Assembly: GCA_020226215.1 (NCBI GenBank)
Contig: CM035236.1
Span: forward strand, 377,001-441,000
Reading direction: 5' to 3'
DNA: 64,000 nt
Source of the DNA: Sindora glabra
Lineage: Eukaryota > Streptophyta > Magnoliopsida > Fabales > Fabaceae
The notes under the pieces were generated by a model. It made no database searches, was not told the DNA's origin, and was given only the letters and a program-made list of their open reading frames with translations. The position numbers and the translations under genes were made by a program. Shown piece after piece: positions 48,394 through 61,032 of this stretch (within the stretch, counting starts at the first letter, position 1; every line of letters starts with the position of its first letter).

Positions 48394-49866
48394 TGATATG
48401 CAAAAAAGTATTTATATTATTTTCTTCTATTTTTTACCTCTTACAGTGTTACATAAGATAAATTTAATGGAATTGGTCTTGTTTTATAATTAGCTCATGA
48501 TTTTGCAATGTCATTGAATTATTAAGTTAATGTTAGATTTTGACACTATTTTAGATTTTTAACCATAACTTGAGTTCCATATATCCAAATAAAGTAATCT
48601 TTATGGCATTAGAAATCTAATAAGAAGTGTTATAACTTTCATGTCTTGGTTGAAATCTAGTTTGGACATTTGGAGGTTTATATTTAGCTAAGAAGAAGAT
48701 CTAATGTTGTTATCTAATCAAACCTAGTCTCAATTTTTAAGCCATGTTTGGAGCTTCAAGAGTCAAAATGAATTCAAACTAGTGCAGAAAGCCATCTTAA
48801 ATCTAGCATAACAATTTTTATTTTTGAGTATTAGTAAAACTATGTCGTTTTAATGATCAAATATTGGCTAGAAGTTAACCTATGAGAATTTACTACTGTA
48901 AACTCTTGTAGTAATTTGGTTTATAAATTAAATTCTAAATTTATAAATTAAGCAATACCTTATTCATTATAATCTTAACAGGTACCTTTTCTTGGCCTAA
49001 TAAGTTTTCCTTATAAGAAGATCAAATATAATAGGTTTTGTGCTTTCAAAAGCAGTACACATTCTTTTTAAACAATAGCTCTCTTTTTTCTATTTTTCAC
49101 TTGTAAATCATCATAGTGGCTAGCTTTCTTTGATTAATTTAAAGGAATTCTAAATTTAATTTAGTTCAATTTTGAGACTTTATCTTATTGGTTTACTTCT
49201 AACTTATCACCTTCTATTTCTCTATTCTTTCAAGTTCATGATTGCTTTAAATAATTTAGTAACCTAGAACCATTATTTTGTTACTTTTTATGATCTAATG
49301 CTAGATAATTAATTATGATGTTAGGTTATAATTAATTGATGAATAAATAGTAATTAAGCTTTGGTGATTTAACAATTAGGTGAATCATTAAGTGCTTAAG
49401 AGATTTAGGATCTAAATTGATGATTCAATATGGGGTAAGGTTGTTAATTCAATTTTAGCCATTCCTTAATCTTAATTCTATTATTTACATTTTAGGTATA
49501 AACAATAAGAAATTAATCTAAATACTGGGCCTAGGTTAATTATTTAAGGAATATAAAAATTATTGTTAGGGTATTTGTTAGCTGATTAATTAAATTAGAG
49601 TAACTTGATAGGCATCATTTGGGATAAATTAACTAATTAAGGTCTAGAATGCCTCTCAAACTCATAATTCTCATATTGCAACTTTCTTTCTTTTCAATCT
49701 TGTTATTAATTTGTTAAATCTTGTTTTATTCAATTGCTTTTATAAAAACCCCTACTTAATATTCTTTTGCCATCCATTGATCATCTAATCTCTCGGGTGT
49801 GACATAGACTCTCTTTATCTATGTGGTAAAGTAAATTCAATATAATTTTTAGTATGAAATGATGCA
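48394..49866 (+). repeat. LTR of element D
   Basis: It begins TGATATGCAAAAAAG and ends GAAATGATGCA. It follows the LTR of element A in order: 'ttggtcttgttttataattagc', 'aaccataacttgag', 'tactactgtaaactctt', and the 'gggtgtgacatagactc' block near the end. Its length of 1473 bp is close to the uninterrupted LTR of A. Confidence 0.7.
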
Positions 49867-49873
49867 TATCAAA

Positions 49874-49897
49874 ATTTTAGCATCATTGTCAAAGATT
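49874..49897 (+). other. Primer-binding site of element D, tRNA-Asp type
   Basis: It reads TTTTAGCATCATTGTCAAAG against TTTTGGCGCCGTTGCCGGGG. Every difference is G to A or C to T. Confidence 0.65.
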
Positions 49898-51329
49898 AAA
49901 TTAGTTAATTTGTAGTTATTTTTTCTTTATTCCTTTTCTAATCTTTTCATTTTCTTTTGCGTAGTTTTCTTTGTTTTTTAGGCTTGTAAATTGTGTTGGG
50001 CAACAAAATTTGTTGTGAAATTTGAGGACAAAACTATCTAATTCATAATTTTTTTAATGTTCTAAGCAAATTCAAGGGTAGTTGCCTTTATGCTAATATT
50101 TTTTGACAAAAAAAGGTTTTTGGGTACTACTTTTCAAGTTTTTAGTATTTTTTCTGATTTTTCTATTTTTTATTTTTTTTCATTCAACTTTTATTCCTCT
50201 TAGTATATGATTTGCTCCTTTTATGATTTTAACTTAAATTTTGATCTAAAAAAAGTGAAGAACTTTTATAAATTAAGATATTAGAATAAAAAATATAAAT
50301 TTTTATAATGGTTTCAATGAGATACCTATATCTAGAATTAAACAACAACTTTCTAAGTTAATCTCTCTTATTAGTTAACTAGCTATAATACAAATGCAGA
50401 CAACTCAAGTTTGTAATTTATGCTATATGACTAGACATCTTTGTGATATATGCCTAGAATTTCAAAGATATGAACCACTCTAACCATTTCATTAAGTAGG
50501 AATATTTCCAAGCTTATCTACATATTGTTATGCTCGACATTCCAATCCCTACAACCTAGGCTAATAAGATCTTTCAATTTTCAATTATGCAACCAAGTAG
50601 GTTACAGTCAATATTAACCCCTTATTAAGAAATAGCTACCAATGTATCAATCTTAAACTTTAAGGATAAAACTTAACGAAATAGTCAAGCAAATTCAACA
50701 AAATACAATATAGTTTTAGTAGGAAACAATGGTGGGCATAAAAATTTAAAGACTTAAGTGAGTTAACTTCCTACATTTGCTAGTAAGTTGGAGACTCAAT
50801 ATGCAAACCAACTACCTTTCACGTTACACCCGACAAGTAGACTCCTAGAAGATAATGAGACTCAAAATTCTATTATTGAGGTACAGTTTGCACCTAGGTC
50901 CACTTCTTTTATTGATTATTCTATTCTTCCTTCTTTTCCTTTTAACCTCGAAAAATGCCAACAAAAATGGAAGAAGAAGAGATTTGGGAGGCTTTTAACA
51001 AGATGGAATAAACGTGCTTCAAAAGGATATTGATGGAACACAACAAGAAAAAGAAGAATTTGATGTTCATGACAAAACAATAAACAAATTCAATATTTCC
51101 AAGGTTATAAAAAATCCTCCTAAAGTTTGTTGTATTCTTTATGTTGGTCCAATTGATTTCATAGTGCATGATAACTTTGATTTGTATAGAATGATTGATC
51201 TAATGTTGGTACTTAGCAAAAGGTTAATAGATGGATCAATTTTGAAAGTGAATCACCTACATGGCCCCTTTAAGTTTGCATCATTAGAACCATTTGAAAA
51301 AGTGAACCATTTGCATCATTAGGCCCTTG
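49898..51329 (+). pseudogene. Interior remnant of element D
   Basis: Short frames at 50788-51033 and 51014-51322 (overlapping, in different frames) are the least broken parts. They contain stretches such as QLPFTLHPTSRLLEDNETQ and CCILYVGPIDFIVHDNFDL that look like former coding sequence. I do not recognise a gag or protease motif in them. The position after the primer-binding site suggests gag-proximal sequence or captured sequence. Confidence 0.35.
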
Positions 51330-51460
51330 AAAAATAGATGTTGCATTAAATTTCTCTTAAAATTGTAATCACGTAAAATAAATCTTTAAAAGAAATTTGA
51401 TATAACTTGTATTTTTAAATGATTAATTTGGTGGATTACTTATCAAATATATCTAGTCAT
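51330..51460 (+). repeat. Direct repeat X, right copy
   Basis: It is similar to 48255-48389 throughout and ends TTATCAAATATATCTAGTCAT. An LTR-internal-LTR tandem left by unequal recombination, then truncated, would explain X before the LTR and again after the interior. Confidence 0.8.
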
Positions 51461-51607
51461 GTAAGAAAAAAGCAAGTTAGAAATGAAAGAGGAAAAGATT
51501 TAAGATCGCTATCAATCTGCTAATTGGATGGAATAAAGAAGCTAGCCTGTTGATTACTTAAGATAATTAATTATTGTATCCGGCATTCACTGCTCATGAA
51601 ATAAAAG

Positions 51608-51613
51608 TTTATT
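51608..51613 (-). terminator. Poly(A) signal of the methionine gamma-lyase gene
   Basis: On the minus strand AATAAA lies about 98 bases after the stop codon at 51711, a normal distance for a plant poly(A) signal. Cleavage would fall near 51590. Confidence 0.6.
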
Positions 51614-51710
51614 TGTACAGGCGAGTCATGGGGCAAGTTATGCAACATAAAGCAATATTTAAGCATAGATATATAGTAACAGTTAAGCGACGTAAAGCAA
51701 TATTTAAGCA

Positions 51711-53742
51711 CTAGACCTTGATGGACAAGCCATGATCCTGAAGTCTAGAGAGTGCCTTGTAGAGCTGAGTCCACTTCTGCTCTAAGGTTCCAATATATCC
51801 AATAGACATTCTGACAAGACCTGGGGATATTCCTGCAAGTGCCTTTTCCTCATTACTAAGCTCGCTGCTAGTGCTACTTCCAGAGCAAGACATGAGGGTC
51901 TCGTAATAGCCCAAGCTCACAGCCATGAAACCAAATTGGGCATAGTTCTGCAGAAGGTGCATCAACTTGTTAGCCCTTTCCTCCGTTTCCATGTCAATGC
52001 ACAAAAGTCCCCCGTAGCCATAATCCTTGTTGGCCATGGATTTCAGCAGTTGATGCTGCGGGTGATCTTCCAGCCCTGGGTATATCACCTTGTATCCCGC
52101 TTTCTTCAGCCTCCTCGCGAACTCTAACGCCCGCCCGCAATGTTCTTTCATCCTCAGCCCCAAGTGCGGGATTCTCTCAGATAGCTCAAATGCCACCTTC
52201 GCGTTCATTGTTGGGCCCAGCAGCATTAGGGATCCTTGGTGCAGGTTCATCATCGAGTTCACCAGGCTTGCAGGCCCACATACAGCCCCTAATCAATTAT
52301 TGCCATATTCGCAACCAATTATTCTCCGTACTTGAAACCCATTTTTTTCCCCCAAATAATTGGCGTTGGTCTCGTTAAAACTGTTAACGTCTGAAGCCCA
52401 ACGCCAGCAACATATATTTTTCAACAGTCGTCTAAAGATCAACGCTAATAACATATATATCTTTCCCCAGTTAACATGAATTTTAAAAATTTACAATCTG
52501 ACTTCCTGTTCTAAAATTTATTAACAGTAACCCAAGTCATTAAATAAGAAATTCTATAATTCTAAGAACGGGTATTATAATAGGAGCGCACTTGAATTTC
52601 TCGTCATTAATTCAATAATCCCAGATTGGCTAGCACCAATCACCAGGCAGCCAATAACTACTTCCATATTTTTCTACGGTCATAGGAATTTTAAAAAATT
52701 TTACATTTTTTAAAAAATTTATTAAAAAAATTAATTCATATGAGGAATATAACTTTATGCGAAAACTGAAAAACTTAATTCCTAAGTGAGGCAGATCCTA
52801 ATTAACTTATAGATTTTTCACCAGTTACAGGAATTTACAGATTGACTAGCAGTCTAAGACTTATCAACATTAACAGTAACGTAAGTGGTAAAATAATGTC
52901 AAACTGGATAGCACCAATGACAAAGCAGACAAAGAAAAGGACAGAAGGACTCCACCTGCGATGATGTCTGCCCCACCGCTGATGAACTTGGAGATACTGT
53001 GAACCACCACATCCGCTCCAAGACGGGCCGGTGAAACCACCACTGGGGCGAAGGTATTGTCCACCACTACCGTCACTCCCTTCTCGTGAGCCAATCTACT
53101 AAGCTCCGGTATGTTAGCCACGGTGAGCGTTGGGTTCGCTATGGTCTCGAAATACAACACCTTCGTCTTCCCTTGTACCATGGCTTTGTTCACCATCTCC
53201 AAGTCCACCACGTCCACGAAATTCGTCGTTATATTGCAGGCCCTAGGCAAGAAGTGCGTTAGCAGCGCATGAGTCCCGCCATATACGAATCTGGAAGCTA
53301 CCACATGTTCGCCGCTACTGCACAGCTGCAACAGAACAGATGATATGGCGGACATGCCGCTGGCGGTGCAGTAGGCTGCCTCCGTGCCTTCGAGGGCAGC
53401 CATCTGACGGCTCAGATTTAATACGGTGGGATTGAAGTGACGGCTGTAAATGAAGAAATCACGATCAGGGCCAAGTTCTCCAGTGAACATGCGCCGCATG
53501 GTCTCAGGTTCCATGACGGTGAAGGTGGCAGAGGCCTCGATGGACATGTTGACGCCGCCGTGCTCACCAAACTCGTGACGGGCGCCAGCTAATGCCGCGG
53601 CTGGGTCCATGCTCCAGTTGCCCAAGGCTGGCGATACCATGGATTTTTTGGCAAAGAGGTGGTCGTCGCTACTGTCGATGTCATCCGTACCACTGCGCTT
53701 CTTTGTAGGGAAAACAAGACCTTGGGGTGTGGTGTCGGCCAT
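51711..53742 (-). CDS. MGL: Methionine gamma-lyase, two exons
   Basis: The coding sequence joins 53742-52956 and 52288-51711 (minus strand) and encodes 454 residues, against about 440 for the Arabidopsis enzyme. The family is PLP-dependent and cleaves L-methionine to methanethiol, 2-oxobutyrate and ammonia, feeding isoleucine synthesis. No transit peptide is evident, which fits a cytosolic enzyme. Visible motifs are EFGEHGGVNMSIEASATFTV (58-77), YSRHFNPT (99-106; Tyr100 and Arg102 contact PLP phosphate in the family), YGGTHAL (154-160; ring-stacking Tyr154), VVVDNTF (225-231; Asp228) and SISKFISGGAD (249-259; Lys252 forms the Schiff base). The second exon gives GPTMNAKVAFELSERIPHLG and GLVRMSIG (Arg422, substrate carboxylate). 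Gly156 replaces the Cys of bacterial enzymes, as in other plants. Both exons are open with GT-AG ends, so the gene looks intact. The start is the first ATG in frame, with a charged, variable N-terminus typical of plant homologues. Confidence 0.96.
52289..52955 (-). other. MGL: Intron of the methionine gamma-lyase gene
   Basis: A 667-bp AT-rich intron with donor CGCAG|GTGGAG and acceptor TTGATTAG|GGGC on the minus strand. It splits a Gly codon after its first base (G|GG, residue 263) and joins SGGADIIAG to AVCG exactly as in the family. Exon frames read past the splice sites (down to 52870) are intronic. Confidence 0.93.
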
Positions 53743-53876
53743 GGAGACAGAGGCGGCTGGGAAGAAGAGAATTGAAAAGGAAATCGGCAGTGATAAAGAG
53801 AAAAGGTAAAGATATCGGGGTAATAGACGAAATTTGGGGATATGATAGGTAGATCGGAATTGGAACAGAGGGAGCC

Positions 53877-53885
53877 TATATATAA
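53877..53885 (-). promoter_or_regulatory. MGL: TATA box of the methionine gamma-lyase gene
   Basis: The minus strand reads TTATATATA, about 135 bases before the ATG at 53742, giving a predicted transcript start near 53850 and a leader of about 100 bases. The leader is rich in C and T on the coding strand, common in plant leaders. The frame at 53589-53957 overlaps it and is a shadow. Confidence 0.6.
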
Positions 53886-53959
53886 GAGGAGTGTGGATCT
53901 GGAGTCGCGGTGTATGTAGACGCTTTTCGGTGTATCTCCTGTATTGACCCGCATCATAT

Positions 53960-56092
53960 ATCCTGATTCACCACCTTGGTATTTTCTATCATTATTTTCT
54001 TATTAATATTAAAAAAAGAGAGAGAATTTTGAGTAACTAATTTAATGGACACTTTTAAATTGTTGGATGCATAATTGTATTCTTTAATGAAAAAAATTCT
54101 TTTAAATTGTTAGATGTGAGTATTTTATTCTCTGACAAAAAATTAGAAATTAAATAATTATAAATTTAAAATTTATTTTTAAATTTTAATTTATTATTAT
54201 ATACATCAAATACTAAACCTTTTGATTATATTATTAAAAGTTGTGATATTGTTAAAATATACTGTAGTTCAATTCTAATTTCACAATATTATTTCTTTGA
54301 ATTAATCAAATGAATATCAATTATAAGTTTGTATTTTAATTATCATCTTAATTCTTTGAATTAATGAAATTAATTTTCATCTTAATTCTTCAATCCAATT
54401 AAATAAATAAATTAATATCAATTATAATATTTAAAAATAATTATAAGAAAATTGAATATTAATATCAGTAATATATTTAAAAAAATGTTCTTTATTAATA
54501 AGATTTATATTTTACTTTGTTTGATTAATCTAAAAGAAAAATAAATTCTAAAATAACAAGAATAGTATTATTATTTTTTATGTATAGCTAAAATAAATAT
54601 TAATATTTCAAATAATTATAAAATAAATATTAATGTATAATAATTAAGTGCAATTAGTATTTTACTTTAAAATTTATTCAATACCAAGAAATTAGGAAAA
54701 AAAATAATTACAACAAATTTACCCCCATTACATAATGAAAAGTAATTTTTCTTCCATAAATTTATTTATTTAAGTCTATCCGATATCTTTGTGATATAAA
54801 TTTTCAAATATTATAATTTCAAATTAAAGATATTATGGTATATATTATATTATGTCAAACTTTTAATATAAAAGTATTGATCTGTTTTTATTAATAAATC
54901 TTAAAAATAGAAATATGAGTCAATAATATATTTTTATAGAAATATTGTATGATTGAAATCAATTTTTTTTTAATTTTTTCTATTTTTTTCTGATATTAAA
55001 ATTGAAATGCACTATTTCATATAAAAATTATTTTAAACTAACAGTTTAAACGTAGAATTTTAAAACTGAATTAAGAAGTATTAATTTAAGACGATATATA
55101 ACTTCATTCGAAAATACAATTTCAATAATAAGAAAAACCTACAGACTTATCTACCAATTTAAATTTAAATTTGAATAGAAAATTTATTGGATGAATGAAA
55201 TGATCTTCCTGTTTGAACACTAGTTTAAATCATAGAGAAAAAATCTTCAACCTCATTATACTAATTTTTTTTCTTTTTTTAATCATGATCAATATCCATT
55301 TCGAAATTAAAGTATTAATAGATTTTTCTTCTTTCATCATTTTTGAAATTTGAAACCCTATTTATTAACAAATAAAATATATTTAAAATTAAAATATTTT
55401 TCATTCAACTAATAACTTATCAGTTGAATAAACTAATTTTCTACGCTTTGCAAATTCAACAATCTTTACAACATTGTTAAAAAAATACATGAAAGCCATT
55501 ATGTTGACTTGTAATAATCAAACAAGTACCAAAAATGTATGGCATAAACACAGAAACACTGATATATATAGTAAGATTGATGAAGGTTGAGATCTTAACG
55601 CCTTTGAAGAATTCATTCACATTCTTCGCGGCAAGAAAAATTAAGCCATTAATTATAAGGTCAAATATAACGAAGGTATAAAAAAATAAAACATAAAGTA
55701 TACAAACAAGTAGATTCAATGACAAAAGAAAAATAAATAATTTTGGAATCACATATAACAAAAATGCAAAGAACATGTACTCAAGCAATGTCTAAGAAGC
55801 TTGTAAAATTGATAAGGCAAGGGAATTTATTTTTTAAAATGTTGAGTATTTTATTTTTATTACACTTACTTTAGTGGTATAGTGATATCTGATTGTCTTA
55901 GAAGTTTTACTTTCCAACATACTATAATTTAAACCTAGTGCTATACATGTATATTAAATAAATCATCATTCTTATTATTATAAAAAAATACATAAATTTA
56001 CATGGCTGGGAGAATAAGCAACATATTTATTTATTTATTTAAAAATAAGGATTAGCATATTGGAACACAAAATAATTATTTACTGACAATTT
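53960..56092. other. AT-rich upstream spacer
   Basis: No transposon ends are recognised. A short tandem duplication lies at about 54043-54145 ('ttttaaattgttggatg' then 'ttttaaattgttagatg'). The rest is very AT-rich. A hydrophobic frame (55477-55776) is listed separately. Confidence 0.45.
55477..55776 (-). CDS. Hydrophobic open frame, possible exon fragment
   Basis: From the first ATG at 55776 it gives about 99 residues. Two or three long hydrophobic segments (around LFIFLLSLNLLVCILYVLFF, FDLIINGLIFLAA and ISVSVFMPYIFGTCLII) are separated by the polar stretch AAKNVNEFFKGVK. Membrane spacing and a mix of Gly, Pro, Asn and charged residues make it look less random than other frames in this AT-rich spacer. 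I do not recognise a family. It could be an exon or pseudogene fragment of a membrane protein, or a chance frame in T-rich DNA. Confidence 0.25.
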   Translation of the reverse strand: MFFAFLLYVIPKLFIFLLSLNLLVCILYVLFFYTFVIFDLIINGLIFLAAKNVNEFFKGVKISTFINLTIYISVSVFMPYIFGTCLIITSQHNGFHVFF

Positions 56093-56503
56093 AGAGCCTA
56101 TTTGAATCCTATTTTTAAAAACAACTTCTTGCCATTGTTTTTAAAAATAAAAATACTGAAAATTTTGTTTGGCAACAAGTTCTCAAATTTTGTTTTTGAA
56201 ATCTGTTTTTGAAATTCTTGTTTATAGATAAAAAAATAATTAAGGACCAGTTTTAGATGTTCTTAAAACTTGTTCTTTTATTATTAATATTAGTTTTGTA
56301 ATTAAATAAAATTTTTACTTATTTATTTTAGTGAGCATTCTTTATTCTTTTTTTTTTAGTTAGAAAACAGTTTTTTAAAAAATAATTTTTGAAATAACTT
56401 TTAAAAATTGTTTTTAAAAATAAAAATAAAAATATTTCTAAAAACATCCTTATATTTTTAAATTGTAATTGAGATAAGAAACATTTAATTACCAAATAGA
56501 TTT
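56093..56503. mobile_element. Possible MITE related to 44827-45187
   Basis: It starts GAGCCTATTTGAATCC and ends in ATTACCAAATAGATTTTC, whose inverse shares CTATTTGG. The interior has several 'tttttaaaaaca' and 'ttgtttttgaaat' blocks like the other copy. Ends and target duplication are uncertain. Confidence 0.35.
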
Positions 56504-57179
56504 TCAAATTATAATTAAGATAAGAGATATTGCGAAAAGAATCAATCAGTGGTATTTGCCTACACAAACAACTAATTAAACAAAAGAATTTCTTTATTCA
56601 TTTTAAATTCATAATTATTCAGATATCAATTTACCTGATAATTATTTATTTTCAATTAATAATTAAGTTGGTGTAAATTTTACTTATCTTGAACGGGAGG
56701 TAAGCTTCACTTGTTGTATATTTGAAGCATTGCAAAAGTATGATGTACTCACCTTTCGAGACAAACAAAATTCTAATCACTTTTATTGAGATGAATTGTA
56801 GTATTTTTGGGCATTATACATATATATATATACATATATATAAAATTGGACATGTTTGTGAAATTTTTTTAATATTTCTTAACATATTCTATTCCTTTAA
56901 AACATTGATCACTCCAAGAATATTCATAACTCAAAATTCTTTCAAAATGGCCAATGGAAGTGATGAATGATTTTTTTATTAGGTTAGATCAAATACTCTT
57001 GGGCTTGGATCAACCAATCCAAATATGATAATCAACCTACTCGACCTAGATACCAGTATATTATTACGTAGTCTTGACCAAATACACCATAAAATATTGC
57101 ACAGTGGTAACCAGACAATATCAAAAGTGATTAATACATTAGGGAAATAGTTATTACTAGTGCATCACTTGCTTCCTTT
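56504..57179. other. Spacer, nothing recognised
   Basis: It contains a short AT dinucleotide run near 56818-56841. The frame at 56722-56970 has no recognisable motif. The left end of element E may lie here, near 56960, but no LTR start could be fixed. Confidence 0.35.
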
Positions 57180-58440
57180 AAAAAAGTAAACTACTTGTGT
57201 TGATATTGTAACATGAACATTATGTCCTAAGTGGGTTGATCATTATAAATACCAATCACCAATTTAAGTTAGTCTTCTAACTCACTTCTTCACTTACTTA
57301 CTCTCTTTGTTGTTCATTACTCTCACCGACTTAAGCTTCAAAAAGTTAAAACAGGACCTTTAATACCGTTATTGGCTTACTTGCAAGTGTCGAGCAGTTA
57401 TCTTCTAGTGATCTTCACCATCTTCAGTTTTCTAACCTCCACTCTGATAATTTGCAATTACATTTGGCATTATCTGTGTTTGAATCATGACTTTTCTTGC
57501 ATAATTTTCATTATATTTCATAAATCCGCAAGGTATATCACTTTATACTTATTCTTCTTCAATTGTCTAATTATCTGAAGAAATGTTAGATTCTAATGAT
57601 ATTGATCACAAAACACTAGTTTTGCTCCAATCAAATTTATCACAATTATTCTTGTTAAAAGCTATCTACCAATGATGATATTATTCAATTCTTAAGAGAT
57701 TAAATCATTGAAATATAAAGTTTCATTGATTAATTTCATACAAACCCACCTGTAACATGTTATATATAAAAGAATTTGTGATAGTCTTTGTTTTCCTATA
57801 AATTCACCAAAAATTTTACTTGAAATGATCATTTTGATATATGAATCTTTACTTTCTTAGAGAATTATCCATGAAAATTAAAATATCAATTTTGTAAGAG
57901 ATGCTTGTTCATAAAATCATAGTTATTTTTGCAAATCAACTTTACTTATAAATGCTTTAATTTTTCGTATAATGGTTATTATTAACTTGTCACTTTCCTT
58001 GCTCATTCAATTTAGTCAAGCTATCTTTATCACTTTGTTCCATGATTTTATAACCATTATTTAATTGTACACATTATAATTGTTGTTTTCTATATTTGAG
58101 ATGACTATTCAAATAAGATCTTTCACTCTTTCTTTTTTTAAGAAATGTTATGCAGAATAAGAAAATGCAACTAATTTTCTTAAAAAATAACTTTATTGGA
58201 AAAAATTTTAAAAGAAGATAGGATGATTGATCTAAAAAACAAGTTATCAAAAAAACTCACACTAAAAATCTTTTCTCAATGATAGAATTCTTCTACTTCT
58301 AAAACCAAAATCATAAGCAGACACCACATATTTCACTCTTCAAAACCAAACACAATCCAATTATCAAACAGTGACACCTTTTGTTAACAAGCAACAAAAT
58401 GACAATTCACCTCCTCATTTATTTTTCAACCTACTATAGA
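57180..58440 (+). repeat. Probable 5' LTR and leader of element E
   Basis: A TATA-type TATAAATA at 57244-57251 is followed about 75 bases later by ACTCTCACCGACTTAAGC (57322-57339), a sequence like the 'ctgacttgagcgtcggag' block found just downstream of the transcript start in many plant Ty3/gypsy LTRs. A gag remnant in the same orientation follows. LTR ends and the primer-binding site are not resolved. Confidence 0.4.
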
Positions 58441-59105
58441 TATAACCACTATTAGGATGACTAATTTCAAAAGGATGGTTACATGGATGGCCACATCAAT
58501 TGAAACATTAAGCTAGATCTATTGGCCAATGAAAACCAATAGCTAAGATAAAAGTTAAACTTCTTAGGAGAAGAGCTCCAAGGAGACATCAATTCCTAAC
58601 ATCATCATTTCAAGAGATTGGACTTAGAATAACAAGAAAGAGAAAGAATAATAGTTGAATGCCAAGAATGTGAATGCATCTAGTTTAAAGCTTGTATAAA
58701 TAACCAAGCTTATTTTACTCATCGACTAAAAAACTAAGAAAAGGCCACTGAGTCATAGGGAAACTAAGCAAGTCACCATTATCACAGAGTGTATAATGAA
58801 TAACAATTTCACCGACTAGTTCAGTAGGAAAATATTGACCCTAATAGTGGAGAATCCTACCCATTTATTCCTATCATCATAAAAGTAACTATACAATCTA
58901 AATTTAAAATTCCTACTAATTTAGAAGCCTATGGTAGGCTAATTAACCTATAAGAACATTTGAAAGCATTTAGAGCAATAATATTTCTTCTTAGAGCTTT
59001 CAATGCCATAATGTGTTAGGCATTTTCTATAACCCTAAAGAAGGCTGGCCTTAAATGATCTATAAGCCTAAAGCCAAATTCTATAACAAATGTTAGATAT
59101 CTTTT
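58441..59105 (+). pseudogene. Ty3/gypsy gag of element E, first part
   Basis: Plus-strand fragments read like a Tat-type gag: FKIPTNLEAYGRLINL near 58905, EHLKAFRAIIFLLRAFNAIM near 58960 and RAFSITLKKAGLK near 59020, with stops in between. The domain is cut at 59105 by a solo LTR and resumes at 61033. Non-functional. Confidence 0.6.
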
Positions 59106-61027
59106 TGTCACAACCCTAATTTTCATAAGCCAGTTTAACCTAACTTTGGTATCATTACACTATTACTAACAAACAAATTGATTTTATAAACATTCTTATA
59201 AGTATTTGCAATAGTGTTTACAATTTCCTATTCATTTTCATCTACTAGGCTGGAAACATATCTTTATATAAACTATCAGATACTATAACTGCCTTAATAA
59301 GGGCATAAGAGAGTTCTACTCCTACTGTGCTAATGGAGAGATAGCTATAACAAACTTATCTATAAAAGGAAAAAAACTAAAAATTAAGTCCTTAACTCAG
59401 TAAGTAAACAATATACCTATTAAAGATATGTATAATTGTGTACCCTTATAATTAAATATTCCACCATCATTCATATAAATAAAAATAGCGTAGATAATAT
59501 TTATAATCTCAAGAATAATAAATAATTATTCCATCTTATGCCTACAGTTAACCTTATTCATTCATAAACTCAACCTTATTTCTTTGAGTACTTTATCTAT
59601 TCATAAACATTTTCGATTTCAGTTTCACTACCATTTCATAATATTCCTTTGTATTTCCATACCAATCTCTTCGGTTCTCATTTTTATTTAATAACTCATC
59701 CACATTGGGATTTATCATATTATTAATTATATTCAAAACCAACAAACATTTATTTTTAGCTATAAAACAATTCACACATTACACATTTCCAACTAGTATT
59801 CAACCATTATCAACATTATGAATAAAACATTATGTATTATTCTCTTATCATATTCCCAAACTTATGACTTGCATCAATGATAATGCATGTATATTTATAT
59901 TGACATGATAACTCATTCTCAATTAACTTGATATTTTTGTTATAAATAAATTCTTCCATAACTAGTTATACTATCAAAATTATCTAAATGGCCCATTGAT
60001 AGCAAGATATGTTATTAGAAATATAAAAACAAGGGATTTAGTAAGGATATTTGATTAAAATAGTTGAATATAAGGCTTTAGGGTGCCCATATTCGACTAT
60101 TATTGTTAAATACTCGAGTCTAGACAACACATGTTTACTAATATTCAAATATAATATTTGGGTATGACTTTTATAGTGTAAATTGGCCATATTTAAATAT
60201 TATAATCGAGTACTAGCATCCAAAAGCTAAGCCTAATTAAGATACTCAACTATAATAATTAAGTATGGCTTGTTTGTAATATTTTCCAAGGCTATACTCG
60301 ATTATTATAATTAAATATTACTTAGGTTTTCTAGGTTTCTTACCAAAGTTCATCAAGTATCTAGCCATTTTTCAAAAAGTATACATATTCCATATCTCTA
60401 ACTAAGCACATGCAACAATCAATTCTCCCACTAGCTTTTAACTCATTTTTCATAATAATATCATTCTAATCTTTAAGCTATGCATGCAACATTATTTTCT
60501 TTTAAGCATTCAATCATCAATTACAAAATAATTCAAACTTTTAACAATTTTATTCAAATTAAGTAGATTATCTACTTACCTATGATATGGCGCAATAGAA
60601 AAATGATTGATAAACCCTTAATTAAAGAGAATTTTGATGATAATCTCTTGAAGATCCTAGCTCAATTCTTGGTGAAAGCTTAAAGAAGATTAAATTGATA
60701 AAGAAAGGAAGAAAGAGTTAGCTACCAATAAAAAAATGAGTTAAGAAATTTATGTTTTAAGGTTTTAAATAAGCTAAGATTAGTTTCGTAATTTCTATGG
60801 TAGTTAAGGCTAAATATAAAAAAGTATCTCTTAAATCTCCTCTGCTCAAATTTAATTATACACTAACTCATATTAAGTTTTATTCTTTTTATTTTCATCT
60901 TAAAATCCTATTTTCCTTGATTAAATTCCCACCCTAAACATTTCCACCACATTTAATTAATCATCCAAATATAAAAATAATATTAATTAGGAAACAAAAT
61001 ATATCATAATTTTCTAAGGCTGTTACA
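59106..61027. mobile_element. Solo LTR splitting the gag of element E
   Basis: It begins TGTCACAACCCTAATTTTC and ends AAGGCTGTTACA. Exact CTTTT duplications flank it (59101-59105 and 61028-61032), and the gag reading resumes directly after the right one. It has no coding frames and is 1922 bp long. Palindromic ATTCGACTATTATTG-like repeats occur at about 60060-60320. It is related to 27637-30652. Confidence 0.8.
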
Positions 61028-61032
61028 CTTTT

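Larger units (their letters stand above)
48394..51460 (+). mobile_element. Element D: truncated Athila-like element
   Basis: One LTR (48394-49866), a decayed tRNA-Asp-type primer-binding site and about 1.4 kb of interior remain before direct repeat X ends the element. There is no second LTR, pol or recognisable protease. Confidence 0.6.

Noticed and set aside
53589..53957. 122-codon frame overlapping the lyase start and promoter
   Set aside because: It crosses the TATA box and leader and overlaps the true first exon in another frame.
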